A stretch of 54,279 nucleotides of DNA from Burkholderia aenigmatica (GTDB lineage: Bacteria > Pseudomonadota > Gammaproteobacteria > Burkholderiales > Burkholderiaceae). A program made the position numbers and the translations under genes. Under the pieces are notes generated by a model. The model saw only the letters and a list, made by a program, of their open reading frames with translations. It searched no databases and was not told the DNA's origin. This document shows, in pieces, positions 30,535-39,515 of this stretch. Within the stretch, counting starts at the first letter, position 1; every line of letters starts with the position of its first letter. Location of the stretch: the NCBI RefSeq assembly GCF_902499175.1, contig NZ_CABVQC010000065.1, forward strand, positions 1-54,279, written 5' to 3'.

Positions 30535-32667
30535 TCAGTCGATGCGGTTCAGGCTCGCGAAATCCGCGCCGCGCGCGACGAGATCGACGAGCAGCGGCGA
30601 CGGCTTCCAGAACAGCGGATCTTCCTTCGCGAACGCACGGATATCGGCGAGCACGTTCGCGAGGCCGACCGTGTCCGCGTAGTGCATCGGGCCGCCGCGA
30701 TAGCGCGGGAAGCCGTAGCCGTACAGGAACACCGCATCGACATCGAGCGGGCGCAGCGCGATCTTCTCGTGCACGACGTTTGCACCTTCGTTGATCATCG
30801 CGGCGAGGTAGCGGCGCATGATTTCGTCGTCGGTGAATGTGCGCGGCGTGACGCCCTTCTTCGCGCGCTCTTCGGCGACGATCGCTTCGACTTCCGGGTC
30901 CGGTGTGCCGACGCGCGCGCCGTCCGGATACAGGTAATAGCCGCGCGCCGTCTTCTGGCCGAACCAGCCGCGCTCGCACAGCCGGTCGGAAATCTCCGCG
31001 TAGCGTGCCCGCGGGTCACGCGTCGCCGCGCGGCGCTTGCGGGTCGCCCAGCCGATGTCGCCACCCGCGAGATCGACGACCTGGAACGGCCCCATCGGGA
31101 AACCGAATTCGCGCACCGCGCGGTCGATCTGGTACGGCGACGCGCCGTCTTCCATCAGGTAGTCGGCCGCCGTCCGATAAACCGCGAGGATCCGGTTGCC
31201 GATGAAGCCATCGCACACGCCCGCGCGCACCGGCGTCTTCTTCAGCTGCTTCGCCAGCGCGAACGCGGTCGCGACGACGTCCGCGCTCACGCGCGCCGGC
31301 ACGACGATCTCGAGCAGCTTCATCACGTTGGCCGGCGAGAAGAAATGCAGGCCGATCACGTCGGCCGGCCGGTCGATGCTCGCGGCCAGTTCGTCGATGT
31401 CGAGATACGACGTGTTGGTCGCGAGCACCGCGCCCGGCTTGCACACGCGCGCGAGTTCGGCGAACACGGCCTGCTTCACGGCCATGTCTTCGAACACGGC
31501 CTCGATCACGACGTCGGCCTGCGCGAGCGCGTCGTACGACGTGCTGCCCTTGAAGCGCGCGAGCCGCGCCGCGTGCGCGGCTGGCGTCATCCGCCCTTTC
31601 GCGACGAGGCCGTCGTACACCTTCTCGACGTGCGCGCGGCCGCGCGCGAGCGACGCTTCGTCGCGTTCGATCATCGTCACCGGCAGCCCGGCATCGAGCG
31701 CCGCGACCGCGATGCCCGCGCCCATCGTGCCGCCGCCGACCACGCCGATCCGCTCGACCGGCCGTGCGCTCGCGCGCCGCGCCTCGGGCGCCTTCGCCGC
31801 TTCGCGCTCCGCGAAGAACGCATGCACGAGGCCCGCGCGCTGCGGGCTGTCGACGCACTGAAGGAACAGGCTGCGCTCGAACTTCATCCCCGCGTCGAAC
31901 GACTGCGTGAGTGCGGCCTCGACCGCGTCGACGATCTTCGCGGGCGAGAACAGGCCGCGCGATTTCTTCGGCAGCTCCGCGCGCGCCGCATCGATCACGG
32001 CCTGCGCGGCCGCGCGGTCGGCCAGCCCCTGCGCGTCGCACGTGCGGCGCACCGGTGCGCCGAGCGACACGAGTTCCTGCGCGTAGGCCAGCCCTTCGGC
32101 GAGCGTGTCGTCACTGTGCGCGACGCGGTCGACGAGGCCGAGCGCGAGCGCTTCGTCAGCGCTCGCGTGACGGCCCGTCAGCATCAAGTCGAGCGCGGCC
32201 TTCGCACCGATCAGGCGCGGTGCGCGCTGCGTGCCGCCCGCGCCGGGCAGCAGGCCGAGCGTGACTTCGGGCAACCCGAGCTTCGTGCCGGGCACCGCGA
32301 GCCGGTAATGCGCGGCGAGCGCGACTTCGAGGCCGCCGCCGAGCGTCGCGCCGTGCAGCGCGACCACGACCGGCTTCGTGCCCGATTCGATCCGCTCGCA
32401 CACGTCGGGCAGCGACGGCGGCACCGGCGGCTTGCCGAATTCGCGGATGTCGGCACCCGCGATGAAGTTGCGGCCGGCGCCGACGATCAGCACCGCGCGG
32501 ATCGCGTCGTCGGCCTGCGCGGCGTCGAGCGCGTCGGCGAGGCCGCGCCGCACATCGGCGGACAGCGCGTTGACAGGCGGATGGTCGATCGTGACGACGA
32601 GCACCTTGTCGCGCCGCTCGCGCGTGACGGTGCCCGCCGGGCTGATGGGGGAAGCGGGTGAATTCAT
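30535..32667 (-). CDS. Bifunctional enoyl-CoA hydratase / 3-hydroxyacyl-CoA dehydrogenase (FadB/PimF-like)
   Basis: 710 residues. The N-terminal crotonase domain (about 15-200) has the oxyanion-hole segments FIAGADIREF and ALHGATLGGGLEVALAAHYR and glutamates in LPEVTLGLLPGAGGTQR. The NAD domain starts at about 300 with IGVVGGGTMGAGIA; the catalytic histidine lies in VIGLHFFSPANVMKLLE; the C-terminal dehydrogenase domains carry DGFIGNRI and YGYGFPRYRGGPM. It does two steps of beta-oxidation. The ATG follows GGAG at the right distance; the frame's upstream extension to 32883 crosses the LysR operator. First gene of the operon. Confidence 0.95.
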   Translation of the reverse strand: MNSPASPISPAGTVTRERRDKVLVVTIDHPPVNALSADVRRGLADALDAAQADDAIRAVLIVGAGRNFIAGADIREFGKPPVPPSLPDVCERIESGTKPVVVALHGATLGGGLEVALAAHYRLAVPGTKLGLPEVTLGLLPGAGGTQRAPRLIGAKAALDLMLTGRHASADEALALGLVDRVAHSDDTLAEGLAYAQELVSLGAPVRRTCDAQGLADRAAAQAVIDAARAELPKKSRGLFSPAKIVDAVEAALTQSFDAGMKFERSLFLQCVDSPQRAGLVHAFFAEREAAKAPEARRASARPVERIGVVGGGTMGAGIAVAALDAGLPVTMIERDEASLARGRAHVEKVYDGLVAKGRMTPAAHAARLARFKGSTSYDALAQADVVIEAVFEDMAVKQAVFAELARVCKPGAVLATNTSYLDIDELAASIDRPADVIGLHFFSPANVMKLLEIVVPARVSADVVATAFALAKQLKKTPVRAGVCDGFIGNRILAVYRTAADYLMEDGASPYQIDRAVREFGFPMGPFQVVDLAGGDIGWATRKRRAATRDPRARYAEISDRLCERGWFGQKTARGYYLYPDGARVGTPDPEVEAIVAEERAKKGVTPRTFTDDEIMRRYLAAMINEGANVVHEKIALRPLDVDAVFLYGYGFPRYRGGPMHYADTVGLANVLADIRAFAKEDPLFWKPSPLLVDLVARGADFASLNRID

Positions 32668-32850
32668 CGTGTCTCCTTGACGCGGCGGCCGGTGCGTCGA
32701 CGCCGGTTCGTGGCTCGCGGCATCGCGAGCGGCGCCGGGGCACCCGCCCCGGTCCCGCACGAAGCGGGACAAGATCCGGCCATACGCCGGGCATGACCCG
32801 ATTCTCGATTGATCGAGATTCATTGACAATTCCCTCTCGCTTTTACAAGC

Positions 32851-32869
32851 TGTCAAGTCTGACTTGACA
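32851..32869. promoter_or_regulatory. LysR-type operator between the beta-oxidation operon and its regulator
   Basis: TGTCAAGTCTGACTTGACA is a perfect 8-bp palindrome around CTG and fits the T-N11-A rule. It lies 48 bp before the LysR ATG in the 249-bp divergent spacer 32668-32916. Its outer TTGACA could double as a -35 element on the minus strand. Confidence 0.75.
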
Positions 32870-32916
32870 CTGAATGCTTCCAACCGTTAAACGGGACGGA
32901 TCAGGAGACGCGACGC

Positions 32917-33879
32917 ATGGACCTGAACGCGCTGACGCTGCTCGTCGAGATCCTCGACGCCGGCAATCTCAGCAAGGCCGCGCAGCGGCTCAAGATGAGC
33001 CGGGCGAACGTCAGCTACCGGCTGAACCAGCTCGAACGCTCGATCGGCCAGCAGCTCGTGCGGCGCACGACGCGGCGTATCGAGCCGACCGAGATCGGGC
33101 TGAAACTGTACGAACACGGCCGGCGCATCCGCAACGAGCTGCTGGCCGCGCAGGAATCGGTGACGACGCTCGGTCAGGACCTGCAGGGCCGCGTGCGGCT
33201 GTCGGTGCCGAGCGGCTACGGGCAGATGGTGATGTCCGACTGGCTGCTCGCGTTCAAGCGGCTGCATCCGGGCATCGTGCTCGACGTCGTGTTCGAGAAC
33301 CGCGTGGAAGACCTGATGCGCGACGAGATCGACATCGCGGTGCGCGTGATGCCGGAGCCGCCGCAGAACCTCGTCGCGCGCGACATGGGCGCGGTGCGCT
33401 ACGTCGCGTGCGCGTCCGCCGCATTCGCGGCCGAGCACGGGATGCCGGCGAGCCTCGGCGCGTTGTCGGCCTCCCCCGTCGTCACCGCGACGGTGATGGG
33501 CCGGCAGCTCCGGATCGCCGCCTATCTCGGCGACGAGCGCCACGAGGTGCTGCTCGAGCCGACGCTGGTTTCGGAGAACTTCCTGTTCCTGCGGCAGGCG
33601 ATCCTCGGCGGGATCGGCGTCGGCATCGTGCCCGACTACGTGGTGCACGACGACATCCGGCGCGGCACGGTCGTCACGTCGCTCGACGCGTACCGGCTCA
33701 GTATCTTCGGCACGCACATGTACATGCTCTACATGCCGAACCGGCACCACACGCGCGCGACGTCGACGTTCATAGAGTTCATCCTCGAACAGGCCGGAAA
33801 GACCGGCCGGGGCGGGCCCGGCGCGATGGGTCAGGGTTTCCTGTCGGGTGACAAGCCGCCGGCCGCGCGGCGACAATAG
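32917..33879 (+). CDS. LysR-family transcriptional regulator
   Basis: 320 residues. The winged helix-turn-helix lies at about 1-60 (LVEILDAGNLSKAAQRL, then MSRANVSYRLNQLERSIG) and a periplasmic-binding-type effector domain follows from about 90. It is divergent from the four-gene beta-oxidation operon with a palindromic site between, so it probably controls that operon in response to its acyl substrate. The C-terminal tail after about residue 295 is basic and likely unstructured. Confidence 0.93.
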   Translation: MDLNALTLLVEILDAGNLSKAAQRLKMSRANVSYRLNQLERSIGQQLVRRTTRRIEPTEIGLKLYEHGRRIRNELLAAQESVTTLGQDLQGRVRLSVPSGYGQMVMSDWLLAFKRLHPGIVLDVVFENRVEDLMRDEIDIAVRVMPEPPQNLVARDMGAVRYVACASAAFAAEHGMPASLGALSASPVVTATVMGRQLRIAAYLGDERHEVLLEPTLVSENFLFLRQAILGGIGVGIVPDYVVHDDIRRGTVVTSLDAYRLSIFGTHMYMLYMPNRHHTRATSTFIEFILEQAGKTGRGGPGAMGQGFLSGDKPPAARRQ

Positions 33880-33951
33880 CGCGCCCGGGGCGGGCAGCCG
33901 CGCTGCGCCGGCACCGTCGCCTCCTTCGAATTCACTGCTGCCGAGGGTTCA

Positions 33952-35829
33952 ATGTTCGACCGGATTCGTCCGCATTCGCGCTCCTGGACGCTGCTCGCCG
34001 CCGTCGCGCTCGTCGCGTTCAATGCCGGCTGCACGTCCCCGTCCACGCCGCCGTCGGGTGCGGTGGTGCCCGTCGCCGCCGCATCGGGTGCCGCCGTGCC
34101 GCTGCCCGGCGTCCACGCGCCCGAGCTGTCGTCCGGCTGGACCGACAAGCCGGGCTGGACCTCGCAGCACTTCATGATCGCGGCCGCGAACCCGCTCGCG
34201 ACGCAGGCCGGCTACGACATGCTGAAGGCGGGCGGCACCGCGATCGACGCGGCGATCGCCACGCAGATGGTGCTCGCGCTCGTCGAGCCGCAATCGTCGG
34301 GGATCGGCGGCGGCGCGTTCCTGCTGTACTTCGACGGCAAGGCGACACAGGCCTACGACGGCCGCGAAACCGCGCCGGCCGCCGCGACCGACCGCCTGTT
34401 CTACGGGCCGACCGGCCAGCCGATGAGCTTCTACGAAGGTGTCGTCGGCGGGCGTTCGGTCGGCACGCCGGGCGTGCTGCGCATGCTCGACGCCGCGCAC
34501 CGCGCGCACGGCAAGCTGCCGTGGCGCCGGCTGTTCCAGCCGGCGATCCGGCTCGCCGAGCACGGTTTCACGATCAGCCCGCGGCTCGCGATGCTGATCG
34601 CGAACGACAAGTACCTGAAAAACGATCCGGCCGCGCGCGCGTACTTCTACAACAAGGACGGCACGCCGAAGGCGGTCGGCACCTTGCTGAAGAACCCCGC
34701 GCTCGCGACCGTGCTGCGCCAGGTCGCCGAGCGCGGCGCGAACGCGTTCTACAGCGGCGCGATCGCGCGCGACATCGTCACGAAGGTGCGCAAGCACCCG
34801 ACCAACCCGGGCCTGCTGTCACTCCAGGATCTCGCGCGCTACAAGGCGAAGGTGCGCACGCCGCTGTGCGCCGATTACCGGCGCTCGGTCGTGTGCGGGA
34901 TGCCGCCGCCGTCGTCGGGCGGCCTCGCGATCGCGCAGATGCTCGGCATCCTTGAAGCGATGCCCGACTGGCAGCAGATCGGCGCGCAGAAGCCGGTGCG
35001 CAACGACGTCGGCTACGAGCCGACGCCGTTCGCCGCGCACCTGTTCAGCGAAGCCGGGCGCCTCGCGTATGCGGACCGCGCGCGCTATGTCGCCGATCCC
35101 GATTTCGTGCCGCTGCCGGGCGGCAGCTGGGCGAGCCTCACCGACAAGACCTATCTCGCGCAGCGTGCGCACCTGATCGGCGACAGCAGCATGGGCATCG
35201 CGCAGGCCGGCACGCCGCAGGGCGCGACGCTCGCGATGGCCGACGACCGCAGCCCCGAGCTGCCGTCGACGTCCGACATCGCGATCGTCGACCGCTACGG
35301 CCAGGCGCTGTCGATGACGACCAGCATCGAGGACGCATTCGGCTCGCGGCTGATGGTGCGCGGCTTCATGCTGAACAACCAGCTCACCGATTTCTCGTTC
35401 GTGTCGAACGACAACGGCCGGCCGGTCGCGAACCGCGTGCAGCCCGGCAAGCGGCCGCGCTCGGCGATGTCGCCGGAGCTCGCGTTCGACAAGAAGACGA
35501 AGCAGGTGACGATGGTCGTCGGCTCGGCCGGCGGCCCCGCGATCATCAACCACGTCGCGAAGACGCTGGTCGGCGTGCTCGACTGGGGGATGACGATGCA
35601 GCAGGCGATCGCGCTGCCGAATTTCGGGTCGATGAACGGGCCGACGCAGCTCGAACGCGGCCGCGTGTCGGACGCGCTCGCCGACGGGCTGAAGGGCCGC
35701 GGGCACGACGTGCAGGTCGTCGAGATGAACTCGGGACTGCAGGGGATTCAACGGTTGAACGTGCAGGGGCAGACGGTGTGGTTCGGGGGGGCCGACCCGC
35801 GGCGGGAAGGCGTGGCGATGGGCGAATGA
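33952..35829 (+). CDS. ggt: Gamma-glutamyltransferase
   Basis: 625 residues. An N-terminal hydrophobic segment ends in a lipobox-like AFNAGC (Cys27), so it may be a lipoprotein instead of a soluble periplasmic enzyme. GGT signatures follow: AANPLATQAGYDMLKAGGTA, DAAIATQMVLALVEPQSSGIGGGAF, YDGRETAP, GRSVGTPGV, and MPPPSSGG. The autoprocessing threonine is in PSTSDIAIVD, aligned with the TTH motif of E. coli Ggt, though the following Thr-His is Ser-Asp. It hydrolyses or transfers gamma-glutamyl groups, for example from glutathione. The next gene overlaps by 4 bp. Confidence 0.93.
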   Translation: MFDRIRPHSRSWTLLAAVALVAFNAGCTSPSTPPSGAVVPVAAASGAAVPLPGVHAPELSSGWTDKPGWTSQHFMIAAANPLATQAGYDMLKAGGTAIDAAIATQMVLALVEPQSSGIGGGAFLLYFDGKATQAYDGRETAPAAATDRLFYGPTGQPMSFYEGVVGGRSVGTPGVLRMLDAAHRAHGKLPWRRLFQPAIRLAEHGFTISPRLAMLIANDKYLKNDPAARAYFYNKDGTPKAVGTLLKNPALATVLRQVAERGANAFYSGAIARDIVTKVRKHPTNPGLLSLQDLARYKAKVRTPLCADYRRSVVCGMPPPSSGGLAIAQMLGILEAMPDWQQIGAQKPVRNDVGYEPTPFAAHLFSEAGRLAYADRARYVADPDFVPLPGGSWASLTDKTYLAQRAHLIGDSSMGIAQAGTPQGATLAMADDRSPELPSTSDIAIVDRYGQALSMTTSIEDAFGSRLMVRGFMLNNQLTDFSFVSNDNGRPVANRVQPGKRPRSAMSPELAFDKKTKQVTMVVGSAGGPAIINHVAKTLVGVLDWGMTMQQAIALPNFGSMNGPTQLERGRVSDALADGLKGRGHDVQVVEMNSGLQGIQRLNVQGQTVWFGGADPRREGVAMGE

Positions 35830-36422
35830 GCGACAACTTCACCTACCTGGTCGACCCGGCGATTTCGCTTGCCGACGCATCTGCCGAAGCGCAGCGCATG
35901 ATCGCGTGGCTGCAGGCACGCAAGATCGTCGGCGCCGCGACGCGCGTCGGCGATCTGTATCGCGACTGGGGCCGAACCCATGGCTTCGACGCCGGCGAAC
36001 TCACGGAAGACGACGGCCTCGCCTATCCATTCGGGTCCGGTTATGCCAGCGCGTGCGACGCCCGTGCACGCGTGCCGCCGCCGGTCCCGAACTGGCTGAC
36101 CCTGATCATCGAGCGCCGCGTCTTCGATGCCGGCGGGAACGGTCTGGAGATCGTCTGCCCGGCCTGCAATGCGGAGCAAACGGCATTGGGCCAGGCGTGG
36201 GGCGATGCGTTCACACGGTGGTTCCACGGGGACGACGACGCGCCGCTCCAGTGCGGTGCATGCGGCCATCGGCAAGCCGTCACGCAGTGGCGCTACGATC
36301 CGCCGTGGGCATTCGGTCATCTCGGCTTTTGCTTCCACAACTGGCTGCTGAGCGAAACCTTCATCGACGAATTCGGCGCGGCATACGGCCGGCCGCTGAC
36401 CGTCGTCTATCAGCACATCTGA
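35826..36422 (+). CDS. Uncharacterised protein with a zinc-ribbon-like core
   Basis: 198 residues. Two CxxC pairs (CPAC near residue 115, CGACG near 140) could bind one zinc, set within a globular protein rich in Trp, Asp and Gly. The C-terminal half has repeated aromatic clusters (YDPPWAFGHLGFCFHNW). There is no signal peptide. The ATG overlaps the ggt stop (ATGA), so the two genes are translationally coupled. I do not recognise the family. A shadow frame starting at 35778 is not used because the coupling start fits better. Confidence 0.8.
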   Translation: MSDNFTYLVDPAISLADASAEAQRMIAWLQARKIVGAATRVGDLYRDWGRTHGFDAGELTEDDGLAYPFGSGYASACDARARVPPPVPNWLTLIIERRVFDAGGNGLEIVCPACNAEQTALGQAWGDAFTRWFHGDDDAPLQCGACGHRQAVTQWRYDPPWAFGHLGFCFHNWLLSETFIDEFGAAYGRPLTVVYQHI

Positions 36423-36459
36423 ATACCCCGCCGATACGACCGATCGCGCAGCGCCCTGC

Positions 36460-37350
36460 CTACCCGCGCCCCTTCCACGGCACCACCCGCCGCTCGACCC
36501 AGCGCATCGCGAGATCGAACAGCCACGCGATCGCACCGATGATCAGGATGCCCATCACGACGATGTCGGTGCGCAGGAAGCTCGACGCGTTGAGCACCAT
36601 CTGCCCGAGTCCGGCCGTCGCGGCAACCATCTCGGCCGCGACGAGCGTCGTCCAGCCGAAGCCGATCGCGATCCGCAGCCCGGTGAGGATTTCCGGCAGC
36701 GCGGCCGGTAGCACCACGTGGCGCACGATCTGCGCGAAGCTGCCGCCGAGCGAATACGCGGCATTGATCTGCTCGACCGTCGCGGCGCGCACGCCGGCGC
36801 GCGCGGCCATCGCGATCGGCGCGAAGCACGCGAGGAAGATCACGACGAGCTTCGCCGTTTCGTCGATACCGAACCAGATCACGACGAGCGGCAGGTACGC
36901 GAGCGGCGGCAGCGGCCGGTAGAACTCCAGCAGCGGATCGAGCACGCCGCGCGCGACGCGGCTCACACCCATCAGGATGCCGGCCGGCACGCCGATCGCG
37001 GTCGCGAGCAGGAACGCGCCGAATACGCGCGCAGCACTCCACAGCAGATGCTCGGACAACGGCAGGCCGCCCTGGATGCGCCCGTGCCATGCGTCGACGA
37101 ATGCCGCCCACACGGCTTCCGGTGCGGGCAGGAACAGCGGCGGCAGCCACTGGCGATGCGTGGCGACCCACCACAGCACGGCCAGCACCGCGACCGTCGC
37201 CGTGCTCAAAGCCGCCGTCTTCCCCTCCCCCGGCAACCGGTAGCGGCGCGACGACGGCGCACGACGCGCGGCCGCCCGTACCTGCGTGCGATCGCCCTGC
37301 TCGAAACCTGCGGCCGTCTGGCCGGCCGTCCACGAATCCTGCGTGCTCAT
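36460..37350 (-). CDS. tauC: Taurine/sulfonate ABC transporter permease TauC
   Basis: 296 residues, about six membrane helices, and the permease EAA loop (ILTGLRIAIGFGWTTLVAAEM). The PPLAYLPLVVIWFGIDE segment is typical of SsuC/TauC/NrtB permeases. The start is open: the ATG at 37350 has AGGA upstream; a second ATG at 37422 overlaps the tauB stop (ATGA) and would add 24 residues. Third gene of tauA-tauB-tauC; it faces the zinc-ribbon gene convergently. Confidence 0.9.
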   Translation of the reverse strand: MSTQDSWTAGQTAAGFEQGDRTQVRAAARRAPSSRRYRLPGEGKTAALSTATVAVLAVLWWVATHRQWLPPLFLPAPEAVWAAFVDAWHGRIQGGLPLSEHLLWSAARVFGAFLLATAIGVPAGILMGVSRVARGVLDPLLEFYRPLPPLAYLPLVVIWFGIDETAKLVVIFLACFAPIAMAARAGVRAATVEQINAAYSLGGSFAQIVRHVVLPAALPEILTGLRIAIGFGWTTLVAAEMVAATAGLGQMVLNASSFLRTDIVVMGILIIGAIAWLFDLAMRWVERRVVPWKGRG

Positions 37351-37421
37351 GCTGTCCTGCCTGTGCAAAGTGCTGATCCGACCGCGTCCGACCGACGCGC
37401 CCTGTCGCGCGAGTTCGTGCA

Positions 37422-38219
37422 TCACGCGGCCACCTCGGCAGCCTCGTCGCGATGCAGGTACGCGATCAGCCGCTCGCGCCACGCAATGAAATCCGGTGAA
37501 GACTTCACGGCACGCGCATCGCGCGATTCGACGTAGCGGCGCGCGAACGGCAGCTCGAAGGTTTCCGCGATCCGGCCGGGGCCGGGCGTCATCACGACGA
37601 GACGCGTCGCGAGGAACAATGCCTCCTCGACATCGTGCGTGATGAAGAACACCGTCTTGCCGGTGCGCGCCCACACGTCGAGCACGAGCGCCTGCATCGT
37701 GCCGCGCGTCATCGCGTCGAGCGCGCCCATCGGCTCGTCCATCAACAGCACGCGCGGATCGCTCGCGAGCGCACGCGCGATGCCGACACGCTGCTGCATC
37801 CCGCCCGACAGCTCGTACACGCGCGCATGCGCATGACCGTCGAGCCCGACGAGCGCGAGCATCTCCCGCGCACGCGCTTCGCGTTCGGCCTTCGACACGC
37901 GCGCGAAGCGCAGCCCGAGCGCGACGTTGTCGAGCACGTCGAGCCACGGCAACAGCGCGTACTTCTGGAACACGACGCCGCGATCGGCGCCGGGGCCCGT
38001 GACCGGCACGCCGTCGACGCGCACGTCGCCGGTCGTCGGCGCGACGAAGCCGGCCATGCAGTTCAAGAGCGTCGTCTTCCCGCAGCCGGACGCGCCGAGC
38101 GCGACGACGAATTCACCGGCATCGATGCGCAGGTCGACGCGCGCGAGCGCCTGCGTCGTCGGCCTGCCGCGCTCGCCCGGATAGGCCACCGATACCTGAC
38201 GAACTTCCAGCGTACTCAT
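37422..38219 (-). CDS. tauB: Taurine/sulfonate ABC transporter ATP-binding protein TauB
   Basis: 265 residues of a canonical ABC ATPase: Walker A GASGCGKTT, Q-loop VVFQKYALLPWL, signature LSGGMQQRVGIARAL, Walker B VLLMDEP, and switch THDVEEA. It powers import with TauC and TauA. The ATG at 38217-38219 (MSTLEV) lies 28 nt after tauA. An extended frame upstream lies over tauA and is a shadow. Confidence 0.93.
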   Translation of the reverse strand: MSTLEVRQVSVAYPGERGRPTTQALARVDLRIDAGEFVVALGASGCGKTTLLNCMAGFVAPTTGDVRVDGVPVTGPGADRGVVFQKYALLPWLDVLDNVALGLRFARVSKAEREARAREMLALVGLDGHAHARVYELSGGMQQRVGIARALASDPRVLLMDEPMGALDAMTRGTMQALVLDVWARTGKTVFFITHDVEEALFLATRLVVMTPGPGRIAETFELPFARRYVESRDARAVKSSPDFIAWRERLIAYLHRDEAAEVAA

Positions 38220-38247
38220 GCTCGGGACTCCGCGATGATCGCCGCGC

Positions 38248-39264
38248 TCAGCGCGCGGCCTTCTGCACGAACTGCGGATCGACGCCGGTCGAATAATCGG
38301 CGAGCACCGTCTGGATCGTGCCTTGCGATTTGAGGAACGTGGCCGTCGCCGCGAGCGACTTCGCGGCACCCGACTGCGCACCACCGCCGAGCCACGTTGA
38401 CGATGCCTGCTCGGCCGGCGTCGGGAATGCATAGAGCGCGAGGCTGGCCGGCACGTCCTGGGCGTTCGCGCCCGATACCTTCGCGACCGCCGCGACCTGC
38501 GGCGAGCCGACCTTCCACGCCGCCGCATGCGCGCGGTAGTCGGCATCCGCGGCCGCGAGCACCTTCACGAAGCGCGTGACGAACTCGGGGTTCTCGCGCG
38601 CAAACTTGCGGCTCACGACGAAGCCGTCGAAGGTCGCCTTGCCACTTTCTTTCGCAACCTGGCCCGACGTGGTCAGCACGGTGCCCGACTGCTTGACCTT
38701 CGCGAGCACCGGATCCCAGATGTAGGTCGCATCGATGTCGCCGCGTGCCCACGCGGCCGCGACTTCGGGCGGACGCAGGTTGACGATCTTCACGTCGTTC
38801 GGATTGACGCCCGCGGCCTGCAGCGCGACGAGCGTGTGAAAGTGCGACGTCGACACGAACGGCACGCCGACCTTCTTGCCCTTCAGCCCCGCGACGGTCG
38901 TCACGCCCGAGCCGTTGCGCGCGACGAGCGCCTCGGCATCGTTGATGTTGTCGAGCACCCAGAACAGCGAGATGTCGAGCCCCTGCGACAGCCCGGCCGC
39001 GATCGGGCTCGAGCCGGCCTCGCCGAGTTGCACGGAGCCCGACGCGAGCGCGCGGATCACGTCGGCGCCGCTGTCGAGCTTGCGGAACGTGACCTTGTAG
39101 CCGGTCGCCTTTTCGACTTCACCGCTCGCCTGCGCATAGCGCCACGGCACCACCATGTCCTGGTACGCGATCACGACTTCGCGCGATTCGGCGTGCGCCG
39201 CACCGAGCGCGGCCAGGGCGGTCAGCGCGACGACGGCGCGGCGGATGAAGCTGAAACGGGACAT
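38248..39264 (-). CDS. tauA: Taurine/sulfonate ABC transporter substrate-binding protein TauA
   Basis: 338 residues. A Sec signal peptide (to about AHA, residue 25) precedes an SsuA/TauA-type binding protein: VVIAYQDMVVPWRYAQASG, ALASGSVQLGEAGSSPIAAG, VPFVSTSHFHTLVALQAAG, and ARGDIDATYIWDPVLAKV. It captures a sulfonate, probably taurine, in the periplasm. No tauD dioxygenase is in the window, so the substrate's fate is encoded elsewhere. First gene of the operon; no promoter was resolved in the 251-bp spacer 39265-39515. Confidence 0.92.
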   Translation of the reverse strand: MSRFSFIRRAVVALTALAALGAAHAESREVVIAYQDMVVPWRYAQASGEVEKATGYKVTFRKLDSGADVIRALASGSVQLGEAGSSPIAAGLSQGLDISLFWVLDNINDAEALVARNGSGVTTVAGLKGKKVGVPFVSTSHFHTLVALQAAGVNPNDVKIVNLRPPEVAAAWARGDIDATYIWDPVLAKVKQSGTVLTTSGQVAKESGKATFDGFVVSRKFARENPEFVTRFVKVLAAADADYRAHAAAWKVGSPQVAAVAKVSGANAQDVPASLALYAFPTPAEQASSTWLGGGAQSGAAKSLAATATFLKSQGTIQTVLADYSTGVDPQFVQKAAR

Positions 39265-39453
39265 GCGGCTCTCCTTCGGAATGCGGGCATTGCTGCGGGA
39301 GAGCCGACTATAGGAGCTTTGTGCGCCGCGGGAGCGAACTTATCCTGCGAAGCTATCGATGCCGTTTCAGCTTTGCTTTCCACGTTCGACTGGATTGTGT
39401 GTCCGGTCGGGTGGCGATTGCCATGCGAACGCAGGAATGGCATCCGCACCAAC

Positions 39454-39482
39454 AAAAAAGCCCGCATCGCTGCGGGCTTTTT
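39454..39482 (-). terminator. Intrinsic terminator downstream of lipA
   Basis: GCCCGCA-TCGC-TGCGGGC flanked by A6 and T5, so it can act on both strands; on the minus strand it ends in six T's. It lies 34 bp after the lipA stop. Confidence 0.93.
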
Positions 39483-39515
39483 CGGTTTCGCCGGAAGACG
39501 GCGAAGCAAGGACGC

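Noticed and set aside
26856..32661. Long plus-strand frames over the beta-oxidation operon
   Set aside because: Low-complexity His/Arg sequence without start signals; opposite strand is clearly coding.
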